Assembly (NCBI GenBank): GCA_024231695.1
Contig: JAAEQF010000224.1
Coordinates: 1-41,552 of the forward strand
Source of the DNA: FCB group bacterium
GTDB taxonomy: Bacteria; Zixibacteria; MSB-5A5; GN15; JAAZOE01
Direction of reading: 5' to 3'
Length of the DNA stretch: 41,552 nucleotides
The notes below the pieces were generated by a model that saw only the letters and a program-made list of their open reading frames with translations, ran no database searches and was not told the origin of the DNA. The position numbers and the translations under genes are program-made. Position 1 is the stretch's first letter; every line of letters starts with the position of its first letter. Shown here piece by piece: positions 15,553-24,074 of this stretch.

Positions 15553-15681
15553 GCGTTAATCGGGACTATCCAGTAGTTTCCACAAAAAGCCGCCGACCTC
15601 AGCCAGCCGTTTTTCTGCTTCCGCCCGGTTAACTCCTAACCGATTCATGGCAATAGCCAGCTTCACCGATCCACCGGCTTC
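15553..15681. repeat. Direct repeat, right copy (native 3' end of murQ)
   Basis: This is the partner of 14750-14878, 123 of 129 bases identical and no gaps. It is contained in the functional murQ gene. The repeat boundary within murQ falls at the glutamate codon of IEAGGSVKLA. Confidence 0.9.
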
Positions 15682-16482
15682 AATTAAAAGAGTGTCGGCC
15701 ATTTCGTATTCAATATCCAAAACTTCGATCAGGATTTTGCGTGACCTCACGGCCAGTTTGTCCGAGGTCGCCCGCAGATCGACCATCAGGTTACCCCAGC
15801 ATTTACCCAGAAGCACCATCGCCGTGGTCGTAATCATGTTTAAGGTCATTTTCTGAGCCGTCCCCGATTTCATCCGCGTGGAACCGGTAATCACTTCCGG
15901 ACCGACATCGAGTTGAATCAGGACATCGGGCATGACCGCCAACTGCTCGACCTTGTTGCAGACAATCAACACCGTTTTCGCTCCAGCCTCTCGGGCATGG
16001 ATAATCCCGGCCTGCGTATATGGTGTCTTGACCGAGGCGGCCAAGCCGATTAACATATCGTTTTGGCCGAAATCATACTTTTGCAAATCCTGGGCCGCTT
16101 CTTCGAATTGATCCTCGACCCCTTCGGCCGATCGTATCAGTGTATCTTTGCCGCCGGCGATGACTCCGACGACCTGCTCCGGCTCGGTGCCGAATGTCGG
16201 TGGGCATTCGGCCGCATCCAACACTCCCAATCTTCCCGAAGTACCGGCGCCGGTATAAAAAAGACGGCCGCCCTTTTTAATCGTCTCCGCGACCATTTCC
16301 GCCGCCCGCGCGATATGGCTCAATTGCCACTGTACAGCATGAGCCACCGTCTTATCCTCGGCATTGATAATATTGCATATCTCGATCGCCGATAGACGAT
16401 CGAGATTAGTGCTTTGAGGATTACGTTGTTCGGTACTTAAACGGCCCAAATGATCGAGCAGTTTTTTTCGCTTGTCATTCAT
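15556..16482 (-). CDS. murQ: N-acetylmuramic acid 6-phosphate etherase
   Basis: MurQ cleaves the lactyl ether of MurNAc-6-phosphate to GlcNAc-6-phosphate and D-lactate during peptidoglycan recycling. The 308-aa protein has the SIS-domain core with YTGAGTSGRLGVLDAAECPPTFG (the catalytic Glu of AECPPTF is residue 92) and IAGGKDTLIRSAEGVED, both hallmark segments. The ATG overlaps the upstream lipoprotein stop by four bases (ATGA), so the two are translationally coupled. Its last 126 bases are duplicated 803 bp away. No anmK or sugar-phosphate transporter gene is in the window. Confidence 0.95.
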   Translation of the reverse strand: MNDKRKKLLDHLGRLSTEQRNPQSTNLDRLSAIEICNIINAEDKTVAHAVQWQLSHIARAAEMVAETIKKGGRLFYTGAGTSGRLGVLDAAECPPTFGTEPEQVVGVIAGGKDTLIRSAEGVEDQFEEAAQDLQKYDFGQNDMLIGLAASVKTPYTQAGIIHAREAGAKTVLIVCNKVEQLAVMPDVLIQLDVGPEVITGSTRMKSGTAQKMTLNMITTTAMVLLGKCWGNLMVDLRATSDKLAVRSRKILIEVLDIEYEMADTLLIEAGGSVKLAIAMNRLGVNRAEAEKRLAEVGGFLWKLLDSPD

Positions 16483-17225
16483 TGCGATGGAACAATAATG
16501 GAATCGGGTATGGCCACTACCATCCCGGCTATTCGTCCTGAAAGTCTGGTCGAAAAAACACTGTCCTCGGGATTATTAGCCGTTGGGATTTCAAAGGGAA
16601 CGGCAGTTGCCTCGGATGGTGCTCCTGTGTAGGCCATCAGAAGAACCTTATGATGGCCACGCATGAGCAGTTGATTGAAATTCAGAGCCTCCGGCGTAAT
16701 GGCACCCGAAGTGCCTGAAACATAGGCCTCATAGCCGCTGTCGGCGGCGATTGTATCCGGCGGAACCGTGGCCAGAATATAGCCTTCCGTGCCGGAGGAT
16801 ACAGTCCAATCCACATTGACCGATCCGCCCGAATAGATTCTGCTGGCGGGAAGATCAGTGACTTCTGCCGTCAGGTCACCCGGCAAGTTTATTGTCAAGT
16901 TTACATCCAGCAAAGTCGAGTCTTCGATGCTGAGCGTATAGCTCGAATCAGACCCTAAAATCCCAGAACCGAATACCAGAAAATATCCGGTCAGGCCGGT
17001 GTCAAGATTGAAGGCGTCCAGCTTGATATCGGCGTTCTTATAGAGTTCGCCGTTCTTTAACAGGCTTAAATCAAGTCGGGCCGACTGATCGGTCAAGTAT
17101 TTGACCAAAATCGCTTCAACTCGATATGTGTCAACAGGATCAGGCTGGGTAGTGGCCTCTTCGCAACCCGCCAACAAAAAGGCAGTTACCGGCAACATCG
17201 CAATTAATACGGCAATCTTTTTCAT
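16479..17225 (-). CDS. Predicted outer-envelope lipoprotein, unknown function
   Basis: The N-terminus MKKIAVLIAMLPVTAFLLAGC is a lipoprotein signal peptide with lipobox LAGC and acylated Cys21. The mature part, about 228 residues, is rich in Thr, Ser and beta-type sequence and looks like one or two Ig-like or transthyretin-like beta domains; no catalytic motif is seen. A longer frame starting at 17333 would bury the signal peptide, so the start at 17225 is preferred. It overlaps murQ by four bases, but any functional link to cell-wall recycling is only inferred. Confidence 0.75.
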   Translation of the reverse strand: MKKIAVLIAMLPVTAFLLAGCEEATTQPDPVDTYRVEAILVKYLTDQSARLDLSLLKNGELYKNADIKLDAFNLDTGLTGYFLVFGSGILGSDSSYTLSIEDSTLLDVNLTINLPGDLTAEVTDLPASRIYSGGSVNVDWTVSSGTEGYILATVPPDTIAADSGYEAYVSGTSGAITPEALNFNQLLMRGHHKVLLMAYTGAPSEATAVPFEIPTANNPEDSVFSTRLSGRIAGMVVAIPDSIIVPSQ

Positions 17226-17268
17226 ATTCTCTATATCGGAATAAAGGCCTGCCATTCTTAACATTAAT

Positions 17269-17297
17269 ATGTTAGGCAATTCGATTTTCAAAGGCAA
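17269..17297 (-). promoter_or_regulatory. Possible promoter of the lipoprotein-murQ pair
   Basis: On the minus strand TTGCCT (17297-17292), 17 nt and TAACAT (17274-17269). The -10 is the first arm of a perfect palindrome TAACAT-ATTA-ATGTTA (17274-17259), a candidate operator. Confidence 0.4.
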
Positions 17298-17326
17298 TCC
17301 CAATATTGAATTGAGCCGGTTTTTTA

Positions 17327-17355
17327 TTGCCAATAGCCCAATTATGGCCTTTATT
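17327..17355 (+). promoter_or_regulatory. Possible promoter giving a leaderless hydrolase mRNA
   Basis: TTGCCA (17327-17332), 17 nt and TTTATT (17350-17355), with only 8 nt to the ATG at 17364 and no ribosome-binding site. Confidence 0.35.
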
Positions 17356-17363
17356 AGAAAATT

Positions 17364-18296
17364 ATGACCAAAAAAACCAAAGAAGCGATAAAAACCTCGG
17401 CTGTCATTGTTCTGGTGATAGCCGCCGTGCTGGCCCTCTGGATTTATCCGCTCAACCAGTCCGGCAAAATAGCCTCCCGGCCGGATGAACCGGCGAAAGC
17501 CTACAATCCGGCCGATTTCGGTTTGATCTCCGATTCTCTTTCCCTGGATACTGAAGATAATATTCAGATTTCAGGGCATTTCGGCCACGCAGTCCTCGAT
17601 TCCGCCGCTTCGGCCAAAGGTACCGTTTTTCTGCTTCACGGTCTCTTTTCCGACGGTTCATCGCAGCTGGCCAAAGCCGCGACTCTTACTGCCGATGGGT
17701 TCAACGTCATTGTCTATGACCAGCGAGCTTACGGTCAGAGCGGGGGCGAGTACCGTTCCGGTGGATATTTCGAAAGCAATGACCTGCAGTCGATAATTGC
17801 TCGCCTCTATCTGGAAGACCGACTGGTTCGCCCGGTAATTATCTGGGGCGAGGATCATGGCGGAAGCGCTGCCTTGCGTATCTGGCGGGAGGAAAATCGG
17901 ATCGATTATGTTGTCGCGGAAAACCCGGTAGTTACCGGACGCGACTGGCAAAAACGAGTTGTGGCGCACGACGAACTTTCCGCCCCGGAATTCATGCTGG
18001 GATTGGTCTGGTGGTGGCTGAAACAAAAATCGGGTTACGAGATTTCTGCTGAAGAATCCGATATCAGCGACCATTACGGCTGGGCTATGCTCAACAAAGA
18101 AGGACGTTTTCTAACCATGGCCTGCGGTTCGGCGAATACGCCGAACAACGAATACATAAGAGAGCTAAAAGACTTCGGAGGCAACTGGCTGGTTGTTGAG
18201 TGTGCTGACAGTTCCCTTTTTGAAAACAACCGGGATGAGGTTTATACTGCCGTTATGAACCTGCTCGTCAAGGACACAGGTTTAACCGAGGAATAA
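17364..18296 (+). CDS. Membrane-anchored alpha/beta-hydrolase-like protein with atypical nucleophile
   Basis: A short basic N-terminus and one hydrophobic helix (about 12-29) anchor the protein, leaving a soluble domain outside or in the periplasm. The fold is recognised from the oxyanion-hole strand VFLLHGLFSDG (88-98), NVIVYDQRAYGQSGG (114-128) and the nucleophile-elbow position GEDHGG (162-167). The usual G-x-S-x-G has Asp164 instead of Ser, and no catalytic His is obvious near the C-terminus. It could use Asp as nucleophile, as haloalkane dehalogenases and epoxide hydrolases do, or be inactive. It is monocistronic and ends at a terminator. Confidence 0.75.
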   Translation: MTKKTKEAIKTSAVIVLVIAAVLALWIYPLNQSGKIASRPDEPAKAYNPADFGLISDSLSLDTEDNIQISGHFGHAVLDSAASAKGTVFLLHGLFSDGSSQLAKAATLTADGFNVIVYDQRAYGQSGGEYRSGGYFESNDLQSIIARLYLEDRLVRPVIIWGEDHGGSAALRIWREENRIDYVVAENPVVTGRDWQKRVVAHDELSAPEFMLGLVWWWLKQKSGYEISAEESDISDHYGWAMLNKEGRFLTMACGSANTPNNEYIRELKDFGGNWLVVECADSSLFENNRDEVYTAVMNLLVKDTGLTEE

Positions 18297-18344
18297 ACCG
18301 GCGGCTTGTCATATTTGATAGGTTTTAGGTACCTTAAATCTATG

Positions 18345-18376
18345 CGCGGCAGATCTTTATCTGCCGCGTTTTGTTT
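18345..18376 (+). terminator. Rho-independent terminator after the hydrolase gene
   Basis: A perfect 10-bp stem CGCGGCAGAT (18345-18354)/ATCTGCCGCG (18359-18368) with a CTTT loop is followed by TTTTGTTT. The T-run is only on the plus-strand side, so it serves the hydrolase gene. Confidence 0.85.
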
Positions 18377-20267
18377 ACTTGCCCTCGCTGATTTGTCGCA
18401 TTAAGGCTTTTCCAATCGACGAGCCGGGTGCCAGCTCAAGACCCCGCCGACAATATTGCAAAGCAATCTCCTTCTCCTGCTTGGAATTGTAAGCGAAGGC
18501 CAATCCAAAATAGGCGTCGGAGAAATTTCTGTTCAGGGCTATGGCTTTCTGGAAAACTTCGATAGCTTCGTCCGGATGACCACCCTGCGACAGGGCTGCC
18601 CCGAGATAGTTCAGTTTTTCCGGATCATTCGGCGTGAGTTGAACCGCCTTGAGCAGAAAACGTGCGGCTTGGTCAAATTCCTTTTTGTAAATCGAAGTAA
18701 TACCGGCAGCCATGAAATTTTTCTGTACTGGATTGGGGAGCTCCATTCCCTCCATCGCCGCTTCATACGCCTCATCATAGCGCCCCATTGAATACAATGA
18801 TTGAGCTACATTGCCATACATGCGGGCTTTCCTGTCGGCCGGATTGATTTTGTCCAGAATACGCAATTCGTTGGTATAATCTCTTTCATGCTCGTAATAC
18901 TTGGCCAGAACTTCATACCCCCAACTCTGGTTGCGCTCGGCCCGGTCCAGAAAATACTCCGCCCGCTTTAGATGCGCCTCGGCATTGTGATTTAAAAACA
19001 GCCAGGAAGACAGCACAACCATTGATACCAGGACTGCTCCGATCAACGCCTTCGGCGGTGCCGTAAGGTTGTTGTCCAAAGGTTCAAAGATCAAAACAGC
19101 CAAAGGAATAACACCAAGAGCCATGGGCACCGAGAATAAATCCCAGTCGCGCACCATCGTCAGTTTGGGGTCGAATACTAATATGAAGAGAAATGAGGGT
19201 AGAACAATTGTTGCCGCCATGATAATCCTTCGTCTGCTACTTTTCCAAACCAAAGGCATAAAAGGCAAAAGCAATAAAAAGGCCGGGGCGACCAGTAGAA
19301 ATTCATTGATCAAATCAAAAAGATGATTCGGCGTAAAGATACCATAAGAACTGTCCCATAGCGGCAGAAAGCTGTCGGTGAGGATTATAATCTCATCTGC
19401 ATCAAAATACTGATTCAAAATCCTCGGTATCAGAAGAGGAAGCAAAGCGGTAACCGCCACCGCCGAGTATATAATCAACCGCCGTGAATGATCATTGAAT
19501 TTGAGATAGGCCAGGTACAGGAATGAGGGCAAAAGTATTACTCCCAGCTGATGCGAAAACCCGGCCAAAAGATATATCGGTATTACAACTCCGAAAGAAA
19601 TATCATCAAATGATTCTCTGAACACAGACAACAAATACCAGACTGAAAACAAATATACCAGTGTATATGATTCAGCATATCCGAAGAAAAACTGACTACA
19701 CCCCAGGGACAAAACAAATCCGATAAAAAGATATCTTTTCCACCCCTCAAAAGTCACGTTTCGAAAAAGGATATATACAAAAACGACTCCGGCGACGATG
19801 CTTGTGGCTGCCATTGCAACCGTTGGCCTGAATTTTCCGAACAGAGTGATAAATTTATACAAAGTGGCATGAATGAAGAAATCCAGCATTTCGGTGGCAT
19901 AATACAATTTCCCTGCCCTAATCTCGATATCCCGCAAATAACCGTCACCCATCGAATGCACCGAAATCCGAAAGATAATAAACAGCCCGACGGCAATCAT
20001 TGGCCACAGGAAGGATGACATTTTCCGGGGAATCCCTGACATCTTCTCAAAGGTGCTCATACAGAAATTTCGAATCGGAGGCAAAAATGTCAAAATAATC
20101 AGCGCAATGAAAAACCAACGGATCAGATCAGAATGAAAATAAAGATGGTTTAATCCCCACCACTCGTTATCGGGAATAAATCCAAAGAGTATATAACTCC
20201 CGGCCAAAAGAATGGCGAACAGAAAGGCCGGTATTGACTCAGGTTTATTCTTCGCAGGAGCAGACAT
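18375..20267 (-). CDS. Polytopic membrane protein with C-terminal TPR repeats (GT-C-like)
   Basis: This 630-aa protein has about ten to twelve predicted membrane helices over residues 1-420, then a soluble region (about 440-630) of tetratricopeptide repeats, e.g. LGAALSQGGHPDEAIEVFQKAIALNRN and AYFGLAFAYNSKQEKEIALQYCRRGLELAPG-type units. A first luminal loop contains GDGYLRDIE, an acidic motif in the position used by GT-C glycosyltransferases, so a lipid-sugar-dependent transferase is possible but unproven. It follows the EamA gene by 54 nt but also has its own promoter, with the -10 ending 7 nt before the ATG and no ribosome-binding site. Confidence 0.7.
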   Translation of the reverse strand: MSAPAKNKPESIPAFLFAILLAGSYILFGFIPDNEWWGLNHLYFHSDLIRWFFIALIILTFLPPIRNFCMSTFEKMSGIPRKMSSFLWPMIAVGLFIIFRISVHSMGDGYLRDIEIRAGKLYYATEMLDFFIHATLYKFITLFGKFRPTVAMAATSIVAGVVFVYILFRNVTFEGWKRYLFIGFVLSLGCSQFFFGYAESYTLVYLFSVWYLLSVFRESFDDISFGVVIPIYLLAGFSHQLGVILLPSFLYLAYLKFNDHSRRLIIYSAVAVTALLPLLIPRILNQYFDADEIIILTDSFLPLWDSSYGIFTPNHLFDLINEFLLVAPAFLLLLPFMPLVWKSSRRRIIMAATIVLPSFLFILVFDPKLTMVRDWDLFSVPMALGVIPLAVLIFEPLDNNLTAPPKALIGAVLVSMVVLSSWLFLNHNAEAHLKRAEYFLDRAERNQSWGYEVLAKYYEHERDYTNELRILDKINPADRKARMYGNVAQSLYSMGRYDEAYEAAMEGMELPNPVQKNFMAAGITSIYKKEFDQAARFLLKAVQLTPNDPEKLNYLGAALSQGGHPDEAIEVFQKAIALNRNFSDAYFGLAFAYNSKQEKEIALQYCRRGLELAPGSSIGKALMRQISEGK

Positions 20268-20274
20268 GATAACC

Positions 20275-20303
20275 AGTTTACTTAACGGATTGCGATTTGT
20301 AAA
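20275..20303 (-). promoter_or_regulatory. Predicted promoter of the membrane/TPR gene, leaderless
   Basis: On the minus strand TTTACA (20303-20298), 17 nt and TAAACT (20280-20275). The ATG begins 8 nt after the -10, so +1 falls at or beside the start codon. Confidence 0.45.
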
Positions 20304-20321
20304 GATTTTTGGCCGCTCAAT

Positions 20322-21221
20322 TTACTCGATAAAAAGCATAGCCACTCCGGCCACGGCGACGATCGCCCCAACTATTGCCCGCCAGGTTGGGCGTTCCTTA
20401 TGGACCGCCATGGCCAGGGGGATGACCACCACCGGAAAGGTGGACATCAGGGTCGCCGCGATTCCGGCCTCTGTATACTTTACCGCCACTAAAGAAAGCC
20501 AGACGCCGATGGTCGGACCCAGAAAAGACGCCCCCAGGACGGCATAGATTGCCTTTTTACTGGTCAACGATTTGATCGTGGAGATAATTTCTCCGCGACA
20601 GGCAGCTACCAGCCAGATGGAGATCGTCGCCGTGATCATTCGGATTAAAGTGGCCGACATCGGATCAAAAGTTTCCCCCATACCCTCCTTGGCCAGAACC
20701 AGTCCCAAAGCCTGTCCGGCCGCCCCGCCGACGCCCATTAATACGCCAAAAGCCTTGGATCCTTCACGCCGGTCGATATTTTCGTCTTTTCTATCGGTAG
20801 TGACCCAGGCCACTCCGGTTAGAGTAACCAATATACCGCCTATGGCCATCAGGCCTAATCGTTCTCCGATCAGGAAATAAGCACAAAGGGCGGTCATCAC
20901 CGGGGCCAGTGCCATCATCAACGATCCCAGCCGCGGACCGAGGATAACCAGACAGCGGAAGTAGAATGTGTCGCCGACGGCCAGTCCGATTATTCCGGAC
21001 AAGGTCAGGTAGATTAAAGCTTTTTGATCATAACCGGATGGAAACAGACTGCCGTGGACGGCCAAAAGTACAACCGCCAGAAAGGCCGCGGCAATGGGGA
21101 TGCGCAGTTTGTTGACATTGTACGACCCAATAAGCCGCCCGGAGAGAGCGAATAGAATCGTGCCCCCCGCCCAGCAAAAGGAAGTCCCCAATGCAGCCAG
21201 TTCACCGAAAAAGGGCAGCAA
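20322..21221 (-). CDS. EamA/DMT-superfamily membrane transporter
   Basis: This is a 299-aa protein with ten predicted membrane helices in two EamA repeats (about 5-135 and 150-298). Typical segments are GELAALGTSFCWAGGTILF at the start and TLMSTFPVVVIPLAMAVHKERPTWRAIVGAIVAVAG-like sequence at the end. Members export or import small metabolites such as amino acids or nucleosides; specificity cannot be predicted. The start codon is TTG at 21221, only 3 nt beyond the aminotransferase stop, so it is co-translated with that gene. It belongs to the minus-strand run that begins with the epimerase at 23852. Confidence 0.85.
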   Translation of the reverse strand: MLPFFGELAALGTSFCWAGGTILFALSGRLIGSYNVNKLRIPIAAAFLAVVLLAVHGSLFPSGYDQKALIYLTLSGIIGLAVGDTFYFRCLVILGPRLGSLMMALAPVMTALCAYFLIGERLGLMAIGGILVTLTGVAWVTTDRKDENIDRREGSKAFGVLMGVGGAAGQALGLVLAKEGMGETFDPMSATLIRMITATISIWLVAACRGEIISTIKSLTSKKAIYAVLGASFLGPTIGVWLSLVAVKYTEAGIAATLMSTFPVVVIPLAMAVHKERPTWRAIVGAIVAVAGVAMLFIE

Positions 21222-21224
21222 CAG

Positions 21225-22430
21225 CTACTTCTTTTTTTTTAACTTTTTTCGGGGGCTCACTTTGCACTTGCCGCAGCAACTGTCTTTGGCCGCCTGATCC
21301 AGACAGATGGTCAGGCGCTTCAGGTCGTTCGTGTCATTGTACAGATGAGTCGAAACCCGTATTGAACCTTCGCGCATGGCGGTTATGATGTGGCAGTAAG
21401 TAAGCAGGCGATGGATATAATCAATATCGCCGCGATGGGAGGTAAAGGATATGATGGAACTGCGATGTTTCTTGTCCACCGATCCGGTTATCCGGTAAAA
21501 AGGTTCCGAGTTGAGCAGTTCGATCAATTTATCCATTTGGGTATAATTATGTTTTTGAATATTGCGTACACCCAGTTTATTAATAAACTCGAGTGACCAG
21601 TCAAAAGCCATGACATGCGCTGCTGGATACGTTCCCATCTCAAACTGCCGGGCTGAATTGTCGAACGGACGGTCAAAGTCGTTCAGGTTCGACCAGTCGC
21701 ATTTCCAATCCACACCCAGCCAACTTCGCCAGGGTGGACGAAACCGATCCTTGATGTTGTCCGAGACAAAAAAGATGCCTGTACCCTGCGGCCCCAGCAG
21801 CCATTTATGGCCGCCCGCCGAGGCAATATCGACTTGCCATTTGTGTACGTTCATTGGCTCACACCCGGCGCCCTGAATGGCATCGACGACAAAGAAAATA
21901 CCGTGCGCCTTGCAGATTTTGCCGATCGTCGTCATATCATTTTTATAGCCGTTGAAATACTGCACGAACGACAGCGACAGGACTTTAGTCTTTTTGGTTA
22001 TGGCTTTTTGCAAATCCTCGATATCAAAACATCCCCGGTTGCTCTTCAGAAATTTGATTTTGATACCGCGATTGCGCAGCTCAAGCCAGGGATAAACATT
22101 GGCCGGGAATTCGACATCAGACAGAAGAATTTCATCGCCCTTCTTAAGCGGCAGACCAAAAGCCGCCAGATTGATTCCAAACGTTGTATTGAAACCGAAT
22201 CCGACCTCTTTTTTCCGAGCGCCGAATATCTTGGCTCCATTGCGCCGGATATTATCGAGAGCATCATACACTTCCACTTGTCGGCCCATAAGACCCGATT
22301 TGGCCTGAATATAGACGGCCTCCTGAACCTTATAACCCGGGTTGGAGAGGGGACCGTTTGAGGCGGCGTTGAAATAGCTCGTTTCTTTCGTGTGTGGAAA
22401 ATTGGCACGTACTTCTTTGATGTCAAACAT
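21225..22430 (-). CDS. Class V aminotransferase (cysteine-desulfurase-like), PLP enzyme
   Basis: A fold-type I PLP enzyme of 401 aa. SYFNAASNGPLS near the N-terminus, VDAIQGAGCEPM (PLP-contacting Asp and Gln) and SAGGHKWLLGPQGTG, with the Schiff-base lysine, identify the class V/CsdB group. The usual NifS active-site Cys loop is not obvious, so it may be an aminotransferase, kynureninase-like or isopenicillin-epimerase-like enzyme rather than a true desulfurase. The C-terminus is odd: DSCCGKCKVSPRKKLKKKK carries a three-cysteine cluster and a lysine tail encoded by a run of nine A. It lies 10 nt after the small membrane-protein gene. Confidence 0.85.
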   Translation of the reverse strand: MFDIKEVRANFPHTKETSYFNAASNGPLSNPGYKVQEAVYIQAKSGLMGRQVEVYDALDNIRRNGAKIFGARKKEVGFGFNTTFGINLAAFGLPLKKGDEILLSDVEFPANVYPWLELRNRGIKIKFLKSNRGCFDIEDLQKAITKKTKVLSLSFVQYFNGYKNDMTTIGKICKAHGIFFVVDAIQGAGCEPMNVHKWQVDIASAGGHKWLLGPQGTGIFFVSDNIKDRFRPPWRSWLGVDWKCDWSNLNDFDRPFDNSARQFEMGTYPAAHVMAFDWSLEFINKLGVRNIQKHNYTQMDKLIELLNSEPFYRITGSVDKKHRSSIISFTSHRGDIDYIHRLLTYCHIITAMREGSIRVSTHLYNDTNDLKRLTICLDQAAKDSCCGKCKVSPRKKLKKKK

Positions 22431-22440
22431 GTTGTAGTCC

Positions 22441-22860
22441 CTACAAGATGTAAAGATAAGAGATTATGCCAAAAACAAGGATCAACTTGATCAAATGACC
22501 GGCGGATTGAAACAGAGTGTAAGAAAGCGGCATCTTTATGCGCATCAGAAGCGAGACGGCAAAAGGAATAATCCCCAGCATAAACACAAACAAAGCCAGA
22601 CTGACGCCAGCGCGGACACCTGAAAAGGGAACCATCACATAAAACCAGCTGTACATCACAGCCGGCATGGCCACCAAAAAGGCGAACTGCACGATAAATT
22701 TGGAGATGAAATAACCAAGCCCGTCTTCCTCCTTGAGTTCCGGCGGAAGCTTTGAGGGGAGTCTGAGTTTTTTCTCCAGCAGATACCAGATTGCCTCAAA
22801 GATAAACAGTGCTGCGCCGCCCCAAAGCAGGCAGGCCAGAAGCAATCTTACACTTATCAT
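22441..22860 (-). CDS. Four-span membrane protein, unknown
   Basis: This is a 139-aa protein with hydrophobic segments at about 2-24, 51-76, 82-105 and 117-138 and a polar, proline-rich loop (KKLRLPSKLPPELKEEDG) after the first. I do not recognise the family. The start is the ATG overlapping the epimerase TGA (ATGA). An ATG nine nt earlier is directly abutted by the GGAGGG site and so is less likely. Coupling to the epimerase and aminotransferase suggests a shared pathway that the sequence does not reveal. Confidence 0.65.
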   Translation of the reverse strand: MISVRLLLACLLWGGAALFIFEAIWYLLEKKLRLPSKLPPELKEEDGLGYFISKFIVQFAFLVAMPAVMYSWFYVMVPFSGVRAGVSLALFVFMLGIIPFAVSLLMRIKMPLSYTLFQSAGHLIKLILVFGIISYLYIL

Positions 22861-23852
22861 TTCAACCATCCCTCCTGACGATACCAGTCGATAGTCAATT
22901 GGGCACCGGTTCTGAAATCCATACGGGTCTCAAAGCCAAGATGCTGGCGAGCCTTGGAGACGTCCAGTTCCCAATTCGCGGTCAGTTCTCGAACTTTTTC
23001 GCGGGAAAAGAGAGGGATACGCCCGATCATCCTGAAAAACATTTCCGACAACCAGGCGATAACCACCAACGGCGGTCGCGGAATCGGAATCCCCATTGCC
23101 TTTTTGCTCAGCAATTCGGCCATTATATCCAGCATCTCCCGAATCGTGTGAGCCTGACTTTCGGCAATAAAATACACTTCTCCCGAACGATCCTCAACTT
23201 CCAATACCCGGGCAATGGCCATCGCCAGATCATCGACATAAACCATTTGCACCCGATTGTGACCACCACCCATATAAGGTTTAAAACCTTTGTTAACCAG
23301 ATCAAAAAGAGTGAAAATCGCCCTGTCTCCGGGTCCATAAACTGCCGGAGGCCGGATTACCGAGATCGGTATTAAATCGACAAACGCTTCTGCGGCTATC
23401 TCTCCGGCCAGTTTGGAACGACCGTAGGTGGTGATCGGCTGCGGCAAATCACTTTCTTTTCGAGGAGTGCCTTCAGCCGGGCCGGAGGCTGCCACCGAAG
23501 AAACCAACACGAATTTTTTTATACCAAGGTTATGGTTTTTAACGGCGTTGAGCAGATTGGTCACGCCCTCCTGATTGACCCGATAAAAATCGGCCTGACT
23601 TTTGGCCTTGATCAAACCGGCCAAATGTATGACATAATCGACCCCGGTGACTGCCTTCGGCAGACTCTCCGGTCGGCAAATATCGGCAATGAACTTGGAA
23701 TGTGGGATTTCCTTCAGCAAACTGAGATCTGAACTTTCCCGGCAGATAATCCTAATAGTGTACCCGTTGGCGGCCAAAAGTCGGCAGAGGCGGCTGCCGA
23801 TAAAGCCATTAGCTCCGGTTACCAGTACAGTCTTGATGATGGCCTTTTGCAT
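22857..23852 (-). CDS. NAD-dependent epimerase/dehydratase (extended SDR)
   Basis: This 331-aa extended short-chain dehydrogenase has the NAD-binding TGANGFIGSRL (13-23), the substrate loop VSSVAASGP and the catalytic YGRSK (Tyr-x3-Lys). The C-terminal half, with YVDDLAMAIARVLE and ELSSKKAMGIPIPRP-like sequence, resembles dihydroflavonol-reductase or 3-beta-HSD-like branches more than GalE, so the substrate may be a sterol-like, lipid or nucleotide-sugar compound. First gene of a minus-strand run with a membrane protein, an aminotransferase and a transporter. No ribosome-binding site: the -10 ends 7 nt before the ATG. Confidence 0.85.
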   Translation of the reverse strand: MQKAIIKTVLVTGANGFIGSRLCRLLAANGYTIRIICRESSDLSLLKEIPHSKFIADICRPESLPKAVTGVDYVIHLAGLIKAKSQADFYRVNQEGVTNLLNAVKNHNLGIKKFVLVSSVAASGPAEGTPRKESDLPQPITTYGRSKLAGEIAAEAFVDLIPISVIRPPAVYGPGDRAIFTLFDLVNKGFKPYMGGGHNRVQMVYVDDLAMAIARVLEVEDRSGEVYFIAESQAHTIREMLDIMAELLSKKAMGIPIPRPPLVVIAWLSEMFFRMIGRIPLFSREKVRELTANWELDVSKARQHLGFETRMDFRTGAQLTIDWYRQEGWLK

Positions 23853-23858
23853 CAGGCC

Positions 23859-23887
23859 AATTTACATGGAATACTCAGCTTTATCAA
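23859..23887 (-). promoter_or_regulatory. Predicted promoter of the epimerase run, leaderless
   Basis: On the minus strand TTGATA (23887-23882), 17 nt and TAAATT (23864-23859). Six nt separate the -10 from the A of the ATG at 23852, so +1 and the start codon coincide. Confidence 0.55.
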
Positions 23888-24074
23888 GTCAAATCCTTTA
23901 AATCGCTTCTCAATGGCTCTGGTATTATAAAACTCGAGAAACTCGAAATTTACAGTATCAATAATTATGCCTGAGTATTACCTCGTCAGTCGGTTTTTGA
24001 CCTGCGGTTTTATATGGACTCGGGAGGAATATTCTTTTATAAACAGGCCAACCTCAGAAACCATGGAGATGGGG

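Noticed and set aside
14750..15681. Classical integrative element with attachment sites
   Set aside because: No integrase or other mobility gene lies between the repeats and the segment is only about 0.7 kb; kept as an unexplained recombination instead.
21225..22430. Assignment of the class V enzyme as cysteine desulfurase (NifS/SufS)
   Set aside because: The active-site cysteine loop is not evident and no Fe-S assembly genes are nearby.
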